DNA of 64,000 bases from contig NAJO01000047.1 in assembly GCA_002077065.1 (NCBI GenBank), forward strand, positions 269,974-333,973. The letters run 5' to 3'. The notes beneath the pieces are model-generated. The model saw nothing but the letters and a program-made list of their open reading frames with translations, was not told where the DNA came from and ran no database searches. The position numbers were made by a program, and so were the translations under genes. The stretch comes from Cryoendolithus antarcticus (lineage: Eukaryota; Ascomycota; Dothideomycetes; Cladosporiales; Cladosporiaceae). Numbering within the stretch: position 1 is the stretch's first letter; each line of letters opens with the position of its first letter. Shown here in pieces: positions 1 to 11,775 of this stretch.

Positions 1-852
1 GACTGCATCATAGTACTTAGGATCACCCGTGAGCAGACTCAGCCTCGTGAATTCCATCGTCAGACTGCCGATCTCAGCGACCAGCACAGTCTCATCGGCT
101 ACCTGCTGAGCTTGCATAGAGAGCTGCGGCTTCCATCTCGTGATCGGCATCCGATTGGGAGTATCGAAAGCCTTGTACAGCATCTCGCCGAACTCGACAG
201 CCTTCTGGAGACATCGCTTGTCTTCGCTAAGATCGTAGCAAGCCAGGAAGCCACCAAGATGTCGGATCGTCGTCTCGAACACGTTGATCGTGTCCACGGT
301 AGCAGTACTGAGATCGATCTCCATGGCAACCTTGACGGCATCTTCAAACTGGTCTTTGAAGCCCATGACCCAGAGATTGTCAAGATTGTCGACAAGATTG
401 GCTCCCCATCCTCCGAAGCCGTTCTTCTGGCCACCAGAGAGAGGGCCGAGCTCGTCATTCATCCAGGCATGCTTGCGGTAAGCGTTCCAGCACTTGTCGA
501 AGACTGCTCGAACAGCTGCCTGACGGACTTTGCGAGTTGCTGCGGCCTGGGTATCTTCAATAGGGAAATCGAACTGGACCTTGGGTAGTTTCTGGGGTGG
601 TGCTGTAGGGATTGCTGCAAACGAGGTGACGGGGTAACGAGTCGGAACGTCCTTCCATCGGAATGGACCATTTGGTACGACGACTTCAACACTTGATTTG
701 CCATTGTCCTTGGGACTAGTAGTGGGTACGATGGAGCCAATGCGTGGGATCGCTGTTGATGCTACCTTGATTTCGGTCCGAAAGTAGTTCAATGTGAACA
801 GCAAACAGGCTGCGAGGGCCAGATAGATGGTGTAGCGACGCATTGAGAACAT
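1..852 (-). CDS. GH47 class I alpha-1,2-mannosidase, 5' part (cut by window edge)
   Basis: N-glycan trimming enzyme of the ER/Golgi: class I alpha-1,2-mannosidases remove alpha-1,2-linked mannose from Man9GlcNAc2. The frame opens with ATG at 850-852 and runs 284 codons without a stop to base 1, so the C-terminal part lies outside. Seen: a short cytoplasmic tail with Arg, then one hydrophobic segment at about residues 7-20 (type II signal anchor), a stem, then the catalytic start with AFDKCWNAYRKHAWMNDEL, GGWGANLVDNLDNLWVMG and VFETTIRHLGGFLACYDLS, all hallmarks of GH47, followed by the VAEIGSLTMEFTRLS block. It is head to head with the RFC gene, the start codons 364 bp apart. Family assignment is firm; which paralogue (ER Mns1 or Golgi type) cannot be decided from this half. 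Confidence 0.93.
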   Translation of the reverse strand, partial: MFSMRRYTIYLALAACLLFTLNYFRTEIKVASTAIPRIGSIVPTTSPKDNGKSSVEVVVPNGPFRWKDVPTRYPVTSFAAIPTAPPQKLPKVQFDFPIEDTQAAATRKVRQAAVRAVFDKCWNAYRKHAWMNDELGPLSGGQKNGFGGWGANLVDNLDNLWVMGFKDQFEDAVKVAMEIDLSTATVDTINVFETTIRHLGGFLACYDLSEDKRCLQKAVEFGEMLYKAFDTPNRMPITRWKPQLSMQAQQVADETVLVAEIGSLTMEFTRLSLLTGDPKYYDAV

Positions 853-1216
853 GGTGAGACCGGCAGGCGGGTGGCGATGACTATCTCATCTGTGCTGCAT
901 CGGGTGTGACCCTGGGCCGTATTTGCACGTGTTAGATCGAGTTGGGACGCGAGCGTCTCGTGTCGGAACAAGGTAACGCCTCGAAAATGAACCTACAGTC
1001 GCAGCGCTTGCTCTTGTAGGATGATCGCCGGGAGATAAGTTATTGATAGCAGCTCAGGAGAAAGAGTATCTTGCCTCGGAGAGTATCGGTCTCGATCATG
1101 TGACCTCGCGATCCACTCCACGCGACTTCACGCGTCTGAACTTCATCGACCTCACTTCATTCCCAAATTGCACATTCAGCCAACACAAAGCTTCTCAACT
1201 CGACTTCGCTGCAGCC

Positions 1217-2331
1217 ATGGCCCGCGCAGAATCCTCGAAAGACGCTGCCACCTACGGCACCGCCTCCAAAGTCCAGAGTTCCACCACCCACGACCTCCCC
1301 TGGGTGGAAAAGTACCGGCCCGTCTTCTTGGACGACATAGTAGGCAACACCGAGACGATCGAGCGCCTTAAGATCATCGCCAAAGATGGCAACATGCCTC
1401 ATGTCATCATCAGCGGCATGCCCGGCATCGGCAAAACTACCTCGGTCCTCTGTCTTGCTAGGCAATTGCTCGGCGACGCCTACAAGGAAGCTGTGCTGGA
1501 GCTGAATGCTAGCGATGAGCGAGGGATTGACGTGGTGCGAAATCGGATCAAAGGCTTCGCGCAGAAGAAGGTCACGTTGCCGGCTGGACGGCAGAAGTTG
1601 GTCATCCTCGATGAGGCGGACAGCATGACTTCCGGCGCTCAGCAGGCGCTGCGAAGAACTATGGAGATCTACAGCGGCACCACACGCTTCGCATTCGCAT
1701 GCAATCAAAGTAACAAGATCATCGAACCCTTGCAATCTCGCTGCGCCATCCTGCGGTATGCACGACTCACGGACGGGCAGGTGGTGAAGCGACTGTATCA
1801 GATCTGCGAGGCGGAGAAGGTGGAGTACTCGGATGATGGGATCGCTGCGCTGGTGTTCAGTGCGGAGGGAGATATGAGGCAGGCGATCAACAATCTGCAG
1901 TCTACGCATGCTGGGTTTGGGTTTGTGAGCGGGGACAATGTGTTCAAGGTTGTGGATTCCCCGCATCCGGTGAAGGTGCAGGCTATGGTCAAGGCGTGTC
2001 AGGAGACGAAGGTGGATGATGCGTTGGATGGGTTGAAGGAGCTATGGTATGTTGATGTTGCTTTGCTAGAAGACGAAGTAGGGAGAATGCTGACTTGCAG
2101 TACAGGAACCTTGGCTACTCGTCGCACGACATCATCAGCACTATGTTCAGGGTCACGAAGTCGCTGCCCTCGCTCAGCGAACATACGAAGCTGGAGTTTA
2201 TCCGCGAGATTGGCTTCACGCACATGCGCATACTGGAGGGGATGCAGACCTACCTTCAACTAGCGGGCTGTATAGCGAAGCTCTGCAAGCTGAGCATGAA
2301 GCCTAGTCTGTTCGTGGTGCCGAAGGGCTGA
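1217..2331 (+). CDS. RFC4: Replication factor C small subunit (Rfc4/human RFC2 type)
   Basis: Subunit of the clamp loader that opens and loads PCNA on primed DNA in the nucleus. Model: exons 1217-2046 and 2106-2331, 351 aa; the intron (GTATGT donor, TACAG acceptor) restores the frame into [16 protein letters not shown]. Seen: the RFC-family start WVEKYRP at residues 29-35, Walker A GMPGIGKT at 67-74, Walker B LVILDEAD at 128-135, the SRC arginine-finger motif at 174-176, then sensor 2 and the RFC C-terminal collar helices. Length equals the usual 340-355 aa of small RFC subunits. The open frame extends 58 codons upstream of the chosen ATG without a Met; ATG 1217 in a CAGCCATGG context gives the usual N-terminus. 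The assignment to Rfc4 among the small subunits rests on the N-terminal and sensor sequence and is slightly less sure. Confidence 0.93.
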
Positions 2332-2764
2332 ACGTGTGAACGGGACAGCAACGAGGATGTGCGGTTTAGCGAAGGCGTTGGCGGGAGTGTATGCACGAGG
2401 TACCTGATTCATCGCTATGCGATTCAGCCGAATGACGACCTGTCGCGACGTGTGCCGCGACTCGACGAGCCGGCCTGCTTCATGTCCGGCCCAGTACGAG
2501 ATCGAACCCAACGAATGTCATGTAAGTACAACGTCTCGCGTCAAGCTTCTCATCACTCTGATTCTCTGCTGTGTCCGCTATCAAGGCCTTACATCTCGAA
2601 GACTGCTTCATCACCACCGTAAGCTTCATTGGCGGTACGACTCACAATTCGGCTTGTCACCAGCTCACTCAGCTGTGAGAGAGGTCTGAGGCACCGAAGG
2701 TATATCTACGACAGAGCACGTATATGATGAATGCTGACGGGTCGTACAGGCACGAGGTCTGCCT
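2332..2764. other. Intergenic, no supported gene
   Basis: Only short overlapping open frames with no recognisable protein. A TACAG at about 2745-2750, just before the next start codon, could end a 5'UTR intron of the following gene, but no matching donor is clear. Confidence 0.5.
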
Positions 2765-3479
2765 ATGGCACAGAGAGGTGGCCTCAAGCGCGAGAAGAAC
2801 ACGCGAGCCGAGCGTCGCGTACTCCCAAAGAGTGCGCGCACCGTCGATGTACCTCCGGATGAGTCGACGCAAGAAGTGGTCGCTCTATCGGCGCCCACCC
2901 AGCTGGAGCCAGCTCCGAAGCCTGCGAGCGCATATGACCTCGCACCACGTCGCAAGTCCCTTGTCAAGCCAGCGCCAAAATTCAACGACGAGATCTCGAG
3001 CGCGGAGCTGACTGATGGCGCGACATCGCACGCCGACACTGCTGCCCAGCCAGATCGCCGCGTGCCGCAGTGCATTCGCTGCCATGTTGCTAAGCGCAGT
3101 TGCAACGGCAAGAGGAATTGCCAATCCTGCGAGCTCAACAAGTGCTTGTACATGCTCTGCAACCCTGCACACTGCTCGGGCTCAAAGTGCTTCTTGATCC
3201 ACGGAGATCAGTACGAGCTAGGGAAGCAGCCGGCATTGAAAGAGTGGCATGTCGTGGGCACAATAACGAACTTCAACGAGTTGCTGGACAAGGAGCAAGA
3301 TGAGGTAGACAAGATCCGCAAGAGCCTTGGGGTAAGTTGCAATGTTCTTGGGCGAGCGCGAACACCACTGACCAGGTCCACAGCTTGCGATGCTGAGCAA
3401 AGAGATTTCGAGCGGGAAGATGGCCAAGTGGTTCGGCAAGGACAGGAGGCGCAGTAGAAAGCCCAAAACAGATCAGTAG
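2765..3479 (+). CDS. Hypothetical Cys-rich protein
   Basis: Not recognised. Model: exons 2765-3331 and 3384-3479, 220 aa. The donor is GTAAGT after codon 189 and the acceptor CCACAG; splicing extends the protein through a basic tail (KWFGKDRRRSRK) instead of an early stop. Seen: a Lys/Arg-rich N-terminus, a Pro-rich middle, then a cluster of ten Cys at about residues 100-140 beginning CIRCHVAKRSCNGKRNC. The spacing CxxCxxxKxxCN resembles the first half of a Zn(II)2Cys6 domain, but the second half does not fit the usual C6 pattern, so a DNA-binding role is only a guess. An acidic helical stretch follows (DKEQDEVDKIRKSL). The start is the first ATG in a good context (CCTATGG). Confidence 0.6.
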
Positions 3480-4541
3480 CTACCAGATTCGGCCCTCGCC
3501 GTCGCGCAATGGATAGCACACGGCATATGCACAGCTCGTAGCCATCATCGAACATAAGACCGCGTCCTCCCTGTACCCCATGTGCTCGTGTAACTCCACC
3601 GCTACAAGGCGCACACGTGGTCAGTGCTGTTGTTGAGATACTGGCATATTGACAAGTTTCGCGGACACTTTGTAATCGCGCGTGTAGCTCAACGGGAAAT
3701 AGAGTGCGAGGGGATCGCTGGAGTAGTGAACTGACGAGTTCCGCGCGGCTGATGAGGGACGCCACTTGAGCACGCACCTACTCTAACCCCCCGGAGCTGG
3801 GTTGGAGTCCCAGTATGTCGCGAGATCTTGCTGCGCTCCATCAGACTGTTTGCGAGCTCCAGTAACACATATCGCGCACCATGATGTCCCAGTGGCGCAA
3901 ATGTAAGAGTTCAAGGTCGCGAGTTCGAGCCCGCTGAGTGCAGCCACGTGACATCAGCATCTAGCTCCTTCCCTATTCTTTGTCGCGCGCAAGAAGCCTT
4001 GCGTGTGCAAGGAATAAATACTGCATATCACGCTACACGCTAGCTGTACTGCCTTTCGATCTCCACTCCAGCAGTGCGCCACAAGCTTTAGTGTTACGCA
4101 TTCTCAGCGCAAACAGGTCGGCCAGATGTTGCTCAGAAGGCTGGCGCCTCATCGTATCTGGAACGTGGAGCCAAGTCCTGAGTCCGTCCCCGCACCTCGT
4201 TTGGGCTATGGATGAAGCCACAGCTCTCTCATCATGCGTGAACTGCTAGTACAGCAGAAGAGATGCTGAGAAGGCATGTGGACGGAAGAGAAGAAGTGTG
4301 CAAGTCTTCGGAGGAGAAAGGAAGTGAAGTCAGAATAAACAAAGCTTTGCCCGAAACGAAGATGAGTAAGCGAGACCATAGCCGCTACTTCCCCACTCAG
4401 CTCGCCCGAGGTCTTGCTCTTCTACATTGCACCAAACGTGACAGCACAGCGCACAATACAGGCAGTATGTAATGTCCAGCGCAGCCAGGTAAGGCTCAAT
4501 CTCCCTGTCCTCTCCCTCTTCTCCCCATCGAATCCCTCAAA
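3480..4541. other. Gene-free stretch with tRNA-like box A/B fragments
   Basis: About 1 kb without a supported protein gene. TAGCTCAACGGG at 3685-3696 matches tRNA box A, a 5-bp stem with a 7-nt loop (CTGGG/CCCAG) lies at about 3797-3813, and GAGTTCGAGCC near 3921-3931 resembles box B, but no complete cloverleaf can be folded. The rest is the 5' flank of the acyl-CoA dehydrogenase gene. Confidence 0.4.
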
Positions 4542-5861
4542 ATGAACTTCGACGTTCCCCTCGCCCTACAAACCCATCTCGCAGACCTCGACTCCTTCAT
4601 CGCCCGCGAGATCCAGCCCCTGCAAGACAGCAACGACAACAACCGCTTCTTCGACCACCGCCGCGAGCATAGCCGCACAGACTGGGACAACCAAGGCCTT
4701 CCACGCCCAGAATGGGAAGACCTGCTCAAGGAATGCCGACGCCGTGCAGACGCCGCTGGCTTCTTCCGCTTCAGTCTGCCGAAGCAGTATGGCGGGCAGA
4801 ACGAATCTAGTGGCCGGGGAGCAAATCTGTGGATGGCTGTGATCCGTGAGCATCTGGCCGCGAAGGGACTGGGGTTGTTCAATGATTTGCAGAATGAGCA
4901 TTCGATTGTTGGCAACTTCCCGGATGTGATCATGGTGCAGCATTTCGGCAGTGAGGCGCAGAAGAAGGAGTTGATTGATGGGCGATTGAAGGGGAAGGTG
5001 AGGATTACATTTGGGTTGACGGAGCCGGGGCATGGAAGCGATGCGACGCATATGGATACGAAGGCGGAGATGCAGCCGGATGGGAATTATGTTATAAATG
5101 GAGGGAAGATGTGGCAGACGGGTATGCATGTGGCGACTAATTGCTTTATCTTCGCCAGGACTAGCGGAAAGAATGGGGAGGCGAAGGGGATCACATGTTT
5201 CAATGTGCCAAGGCATACGCCAGGGTTGAAGGTTGAGAGCTATGAGTGGACGCTCAATATGCCAACGGATCATGCCACGGTGTCATTGACGAATGTGAAG
5301 GTACCGGCGGAGGCGATCATTGGTCCTCTGGGTGGTGGACTGGCGGTCGCGCAAGCGTTTGTGCATGAGAATCGCATTCGACAGGCGGCATCCTCGCTGG
5401 GTGCAGCAGTATATTGCATCAACCAATCTGTGGAGTACGCAATGAAGCGAAAGCCATTTGGCAAGCCACTGGCAACAAATCAGGCGATACAGTTCCCGCT
5501 TGTGGAGCTCGCGACCCAAGCTGAGATGCTTCGACTACTCATTCGCAAGACAGCATCAGAGATGGATCGTATGGACCACGTGGAGGTCGAGAAGATGATC
5601 GGCGACAAAGTCAGCATGTGTAACTACTACGCAAATCGACTCTGCACACAAGCCGCGGATCAAGCAATACAGGTCCACGGAGGTTGGGGCTATAGCCGAC
5701 ATTTTCAATTCGAGCACATCTGGCGGCATCACCGGAGGTATAGGATCACTGAGGGCAGTGAGGAGATTCAAATGCGTAAGGTCGCTGGGTATCTATTCGG
5801 GTACATGGGTCCGAAGAAGGTTGTGCTTGGAGAGATGACAGATCAGCTGTCGAAGCTATAG
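4542..5861 (+). CDS. Acyl-CoA dehydrogenase family protein
   Basis: FAD-dependent alpha,beta-dehydrogenation of acyl-CoA thioesters, feeding electrons to ETF; probably mitochondrial or peroxisomal, although no clear targeting signal is visible. 439 aa, one exon, start in a CTCAAAATG context. Seen: the N-terminal helical domain, then the beta-barrel signature FGLTEPGHGSDATHM (the ACAD TEPxxGSD motif) and NGGKMWQTG, and the C-terminal helical domain with QVHGGWGYSRHFQFEHIWR and YRITEGSEEIQMRKV. Glu404 in ITEG lies at the catalytic-base position of the MCAD-type enzymes. The length is longer than MCAD/SCAD and suits the ACAD10/11-like or fungal 'ACAD NM-domain-like' group, which often takes long or branched acyl-CoA. 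Substrate cannot be read from sequence. Confidence 0.92.
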   Translation: MNFDVPLALQTHLADLDSFIAREIQPLQDSNDNNRFFDHRREHSRTDWDNQGLPRPEWEDLLKECRRRADAAGFFRFSLPKQYGGQNESSGRGANLWMAVIREHLAAKGLGLFNDLQNEHSIVGNFPDVIMVQHFGSEAQKKELIDGRLKGKVRITFGLTEPGHGSDATHMDTKAEMQPDGNYVINGGKMWQTGMHVATNCFIFARTSGKNGEAKGITCFNVPRHTPGLKVESYEWTLNMPTDHATVSLTNVKVPAEAIIGPLGGGLAVAQAFVHENRIRQAASSLGAAVYCINQSVEYAMKRKPFGKPLATNQAIQFPLVELATQAEMLRLLIRKTASEMDRMDHVEVEKMIGDKVSMCNYYANRLCTQAADQAIQVHGGWGYSRHFQFEHIWRHHRRYRITEGSEEIQMRKVAGYLFGYMGPKKVVLGEMTDQLSKL

Positions 5862-5873
5862 CATATGTACTTG

Positions 5874-6467
5874 TCAACCTCCAGCAAGCTTTCGCTTCCT
5901 GACTGGTCTCCAGTACTCGTCGCTCTGCTTGGTCACTGTCTCAGCCCAGCCCTCGAGCGGCCCAATGATCTGCACGTCTTTCTGACTGCCCTTCAGCACC
6001 TCGCGACACGGCATCGCCATAGTCATGTTCTCCTCATTCCCCTCGCCCGTCAACTTCGCCAAATCCACCTCGCTCGCCGCATACACGATCCGTCCGATAT
6101 TCGCCCAGTAGCAGGTTGCAACACACATGGCGCATGGCTCCCACGTTGAAAAGAGCGTGCATCGCCAGAGGTAGGGCTCTTGGTAGTGCGAGCTTGCGAG
6201 GCGGGCGAGTGAGGACTCTGCATGGTTGACATGATCAAGAGACTGATGTGTGAGGAGGATCGTGGTATTGTCTGGAGCGAGCAGGAGAGCTGTGAAAGGT
6301 CGCTTGCCCATTGAAGTGGCGCGTTTCTGTACGATCATCAGGGCGTCCATGGCTACTGCAATCTGTGACTCGTCCGGCTGGGGCGGGCGCCGCGGGAAGA
6401 GGGCATGATTGGCTATGGGTGGTGCTGGAGCATCTTTGAGACTGCCAGTGCTATCCACTGTGGCCAT
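5874..6467 (-). CDS. Cytidine/deoxycytidylate deaminase-fold protein (guanine deaminase/TadA-like)
   Basis: Zinc-dependent hydrolytic deaminase. 197 aa from ATG 6465-6467; the frame is open upstream, but this Met (MATVDSTGS) gives the usual N-terminus. Seen: HAE at residues 82-84 (zinc His and catalytic Glu) and PCAMC at 111-115 (two zinc Cys) followed by ATCYWANIGRIVYAAS, the second deaminase motif. The HAE ... PCxxC spacing and TWEPCAMC resemble the guanine deaminase/tRNA-adenosine deaminase branch rather than cytidine deaminase. A C-terminal basic tail (RKRKLAGG) follows. The gene is convergent with the acyl-CoA dehydrogenase, the stop codons only 12 bp apart, so the 3' UTRs must overlap. 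Substrate is unknown. Confidence 0.85.
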   Translation of the reverse strand: MATVDSTGSLKDAPAPPIANHALFPRRPPQPDESQIAVAMDALMIVQKRATSMGKRPFTALLLAPDNTTILLTHQSLDHVNHAESSLARLASSHYQEPYLWRCTLFSTWEPCAMCVATCYWANIGRIVYAASEVDLAKLTGEGNEENMTMAMPCREVLKGSQKDVQIIGPLEGWAETVTKQSDEYWRPVRKRKLAGG

Positions 6468-7442
6468 GGTATCAATTTTCTGTGAGATCTTCGTATGATC
6501 GTAGAGGCGATCAAGTTTCCGACGCTCCAAATGCATGCTACACAGTACCTTCCAGTGTGCACGGCTCATTACACAAGGTACATGGCGATCTTGATAAGAC
6601 ATCAGCGGTGCCCATTAGATCTTATCGCCTCAAGCATCTCCGACTTTCCATTATTGCATCTTGAAAAGCCTCCATCTGCACCGTAAGCCTCGGTGTTGTT
6701 CGCACACATGATGCACACAGGGAACCCTAGGAACACCAACGCTCACTCCTGCACAGTCTGGATTCTCACCAATCCTCGATCCGCAGTCTGCGCTTCGTGC
6801 CGCAAATAGGTGAGCATGCGGCTGGGCGAACACCTGGCCGCAACGCCGCCGGCCCGAACACACTGGACAGCACACTCAGACGGCGCAACACAGTGTCTAC
6901 TTTGAGTATTCCGCTTAAGCAACAGGCACCAGCATGCAATATTAACGGTAACGAACTCCCCCAAGGCAAGTCGAGCCTCGTGCGTTCCGACAACCGAATA
7001 GAGTTCTCTAGATCTGCCGCGCCACGAAAGCTTGGCTCGCCAATACGCGTCACTTCGACTGTCTCATCTTGCCCTGCCATCGCTCACATCACTTGGCTGC
7101 GCCGTGCGCGCCGTACAGCCCACGGTTTCAGTCTTTCTCTTAATGGCATGACCTTTTCTGGTTCTTTCTCATTATCGGCATCTTCTCCATCTACGGCGTA
7201 ATTGAACACGCAGGCTGAACTTTCCTCCGTTCTGCTCAGGGAACTATCGTCATCTCATTCACGACCTCACTCCGCGGCTCCGCCACTGGTACACGCTTCA
7301 AGTGCGACGGCCTCGTCATCTCTATTCGTCACTTTGGACACAGCCCTGTATTCGATTGCGTTCATTCTTCCCTTCGATTTTTCATACATCATAGGCGTCT
7401 TCTCCTCATCCTCGACAAAGGACCAACAGCACAACCACGAAG
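6468..7442. other. Intergenic between divergent deaminase and protease genes
   Basis: A 975-bp divergent interval presumably holding both promoters. A 134-codon open frame on + (6797-7201) has no recognisable features and begins at a weak start; I see no supported gene. Confidence 0.5.
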
Positions 7443-8870
7443 ATGTATGCCATAACGACGATACTTGCTGCTCAGGCGGCTTTGATATGCCAATCAAATG
7501 CTCTTCAACTTCGACAACCTTCCCACTCTGGTCCAAAGGTTATACAGCATGAGATTCAGCGAAGACATGTCGCCGATCCGGTCAAGCAGTCACTGGCGCG
7601 ATTACGACGGCGAGCTGGCACTGTGACTGCTGAACTCGACAATGAAGGCACACTGTACTTCATGAACATCTCCATCGGTACACCTGCCCAGGATCTCCAT
7701 ATGCACATCGATACTGGAAGCAGTGATCTTTGGGTCAATGTGCCGAACAGCCAGCTTTGTACTTCGCAACAAGGCATCTGTTCAGCATCTGGAACTTATG
7801 ACTCCAGCGCATCTTCGACGTATAAGCTGGTCAACAACGACTTCAACATCTCCTATGTCGATGGCTCTGGATCGTCTGGCAACTATGTCACCGACGTTGT
7901 TAGCTTTTCGGACATCAGCCTGGTAAACCAGCAATTCGGCGTGGGGCTTGTGTCAAGTTCAATGGAAGGTGTGCTTGGTATTGGCTACGTGGCGAACGAG
8001 GTTGCAGCATCATCCGGCAACACCTACCCAAACATCCCGAAGAACCTCGTGACCTCTGGCCACATCAACACAAATGCCTACAGCTTATGGCTGAACGACT
8101 TGGACGCATCCAAGGGTTCGATCCTCTTTGGTGGTGTGAACACTGCCAAGTACACTGGGGAACTTGAGACACTGCCCATCATACCTACTCAGGGCTTCTA
8201 CGCTGAGTTCATCGTTGCGATGACGGCGGTGGGAATGAATGGCACCAAGGGATCGATTGCCAGCAACATCGCGTCACCCGCATTGCTCGATTCAGGAAGC
8301 AGCTTGATGTACCTACCAGACCAAATCGCCAACAAAATCTTCAGCGCACTCGGGACCTCCTACGATTCCCAACAGGGCGCTGCGATTGTGAATTGCGACC
8401 TCATGAACTCGGACGCCACCATCGACTTCACGTTCTCTTCGCCTACGATCAGAGTACCCATGAACGAGTTGGTATTCATCGCAGGTGGCACGAACCGGGA
8501 CCCGATCTGTATCCTCGGCATCGGCCCAGCAGGTAGCAGCACACCTGTACTTGGCGACACCTTCCTACGGTCAGCTTACATTGTGTATGATCTCCAGAAC
8601 AACGAGATCTCCCTCGCACAGACAAACTTCAACAGCACCGACAACAACATTCTGGAGATCTCCTCCGGCGCGACATCAGTCCCTAGTGCAACGAATGTGG
8701 CAAATCCGGTCACTCAAGTGTCTGTCGAGACTGGTGGTGCAAGGCTGGGCGGTTTCAACAGCATGATTGGTGGTACTGCGTCTTCTGCCGGGCTTGCTGC
8801 TCCGACCGCCTTCGCGGCGAGTATCCCGGCTCTCGTTGGCGCCGTGGCTGCTGCTGCGTTGGCGTTGTGA
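7443..8870 (+). CDS. Secreted aspartic protease, pepsin A1 family, probably GPI-anchored (yapsin/candidapepsin type)
   Basis: Extracellular or wall-bound endopeptidase. 475 aa, single exon. Seen: signal peptide about 1-20 (MYAITTILAAQAALICQSNA), a propeptide ending in basic residues (RLRRRAG at 53-59), the two catalytic Asp motifs HIDTGSSDLWV (Asp90) and LLDSGSSLMY (Asp283), and a Cys-containing insert LCTSQQGIC near 105-113 as in candidapepsins and yapsins. The tail is Ser/Thr/Ala-rich and ends in a hydrophobic segment (IPALVGAVAAAALAL), the layout of a GPI attachment signal. The A1 assignment is certain; the anchor is inferred from the tail only. Confidence 0.94.
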   Translation: MYAITTILAAQAALICQSNALQLRQPSHSGPKVIQHEIQRRHVADPVKQSLARLRRRAGTVTAELDNEGTLYFMNISIGTPAQDLHMHIDTGSSDLWVNVPNSQLCTSQQGICSASGTYDSSASSTYKLVNNDFNISYVDGSGSSGNYVTDVVSFSDISLVNQQFGVGLVSSSMEGVLGIGYVANEVAASSGNTYPNIPKNLVTSGHINTNAYSLWLNDLDASKGSILFGGVNTAKYTGELETLPIIPTQGFYAEFIVAMTAVGMNGTKGSIASNIASPALLDSGSSLMYLPDQIANKIFSALGTSYDSQQGAAIVNCDLMNSDATIDFTFSSPTIRVPMNELVFIAGGTNRDPICILGIGPAGSSTPVLGDTFLRSAYIVYDLQNNEISLAQTNFNSTDNNILEISSGATSVPSATNVANPVTQVSVETGGARLGGFNSMIGGTASSAGLAAPTAFAASIPALVGAVAAAALAL

Positions 8871-9683
8871 GTGGCCGATCGTATGGAAGGTAGATGCGAT
8901 GTATCTCCACTTTCCCACGACCTGCGCCTCTCGTCGAGACAGCGGTGCGGTGCTCCACTGCTGCGGCTGAGCTGATACGAATACAAACCGCCTGTAAGGC
9001 TTTCGAGTGGCAGGAGTAGGACAGAGACTTGGCAGATGGAGCTGAGGACTATGACATGGAGCCAAGAGAAGAGAGGAATTACGATGTGACCACAAGGATT
9101 ACATGATAGACACGACAATGGCATATTGCATGATGGGCGCAAGGCAGATAGAATAGTTCTCATGGCGTTAAATTTTAGATCGCATGGCAGGCTTGCCACG
9201 GGCCCCAAAGACAGCGTTGTATGGTAGCATCACGGTCAGCGGGCATAGTCACGAGTATAGACGGAATCATATTGCAACCAGCACATGGCACCGTAATATC
9301 GCATCTGTGACTCAAGATCCCGTAAGCAATCTCGAAAGCGCTGAGAAAGTCGTCGGAGTCCGCCTGTGCTGCGCCGCAGAAGGCCCGATCGCCTCCAACT
9401 TGTCATCACCACCAAAACCGTACAGTCTTCACTGACGACCGCGAGCATGAAATGCGCTCTATGAAATGAAGCACAGGACGCTCGGTATGTTCAGCGGTGG
9501 AGCAAGCATCTCTCCGCGGTTCCTGGGACATACATATCGCCTAGGCTAAGGGTAGACCCGGGTGTGCTGGAGTGCTGCGGAACGAAACGGAGGATGGCGG
9601 GGTACTCAGAGGGCCGGGAATCGCGTGGTGACACAAGGTAGAGTGATGGTCCGAAGACGGATGCCATACACTGGTACTGTGAG

Positions 9684-9690
9684 TATATAA
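9684..9690 (+). promoter_or_regulatory. TATA box of the GAPDH gene
   Basis: TATATAA, 282 bp upstream of the GAPDH ATG. With the 5'UTR intron removed this would place transcription start in a plausible position for a strongly expressed fungal gpd gene. Confidence 0.5.
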
Positions 9691-9886
9691 GCAGAGGTAG
9701 AGGACTACTTGGTCACTGTTGCATCCATTGTATAAGCAAATCTAAAGCCACGTCGTCGAGCCGTGCCTTCCTATCAACGCCACACACAAAGTTGCCCCTC
9801 CACCAAATACCAGCTCGAGAATATTTGCCCCGCACTGCACTGAAATCTCTCAACAAAAGCACCAGCACAACAAACACTCCACTAAG

Positions 9887-9942
9887 GTGAGTTCCTAGAT
9901 CAGCGTTGCCTTCCTCTCCTGACCTCACACTGACCCTCATAG
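9887..9942 (+). promoter_or_regulatory. Predicted 5'UTR intron of the GAPDH gene
   Basis: CTAAG then GTGAGTT donor, CACACTGACC branch-like sequence and CATAG acceptor, 56 nt, ending 29 bp before the start codon. Leader introns are common in fungal gpd genes. No reading frame depends on it, so this is a splice-signal prediction only. Confidence 0.55.
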
Positions 9943-9971
9943 ACTATATCCGCACCAGAACAATCGCAATC

Positions 9972-11234
<1,263 letters not shown>

Positions 11235-11775
11235 GCGGGTCGTGTCAAGGAAGAGCTTGAGGTGTGATAGACTACGGTAGTCTAGATCATGCGGTTGTGG
11301 GGATGATGATACTCAGAGAGGTGACGAGTATGCATGATGAACAGAGACAAATCCGGTAGTATGAGATACTCTTGGCTACTCCCATCTCCATAATATTGAG
11401 GAGACCTGTTCCACCAGTCTGTCGCGTGCCTTCCTTATTGGGTGCGGTCCGCCCCGCAACCCCACAATTCTCAAGCTTCCACTTCAGAGCCTCACTCCGC
11501 TGTTATCATCAGCAAGATGCCACTACTGCGCAACTAACGATGCATCGCGCACGAAATCGCACACTAGCCCGGTTTAAAGATGCGAAATGACGACTTGTCC
11601 CTGTTTCGCCGGACTTCGATGTCGTACCCAATGATGAAGCAAGGACACTGTCGCGGTAGTAACCTGAGTGCAATAGACTTGGTAGGTACCCGTCCTCACC
11701 TCCAGTCTCTCGTTTCCCCATCCTCAGTTGCGTTCTTCACTCGCGAAGACTTCACCTTGACTCTCTAACGCAATC
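11235..11775. other. Intergenic, GAPDH 3' flank and carboxypeptidase promoter
   Basis: 541 bp. No supported gene; short open frames only. Confidence 0.6.

Larger units (their letters stand above)
8871..9971. other. Intergenic: protease 3' flank and GAPDH promoter
   Basis: 1.1 kb with no supported protein gene. The right part carries the GAPDH promoter and a predicted 5'UTR intron, listed separately. Confidence 0.6.

Noticed and set aside
1157..1966. 269-codon frame antisense to RFC
   Set aside because: Shadow frame; RFC is conserved over the whole span.
3670..3935. Possible tRNA gene(s)
   Set aside because: Box A-like and box B-like elements and one perfect T-arm-like stem are present, but spacing is wrong (over 100 nt), the T-loop lacks the TTC core, and no acceptor or anticodon stem pairs.
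6797..7201. 134-codon gene between deaminase and protease
   Set aside because: No family, no good start context, and located in a divergent promoter region.
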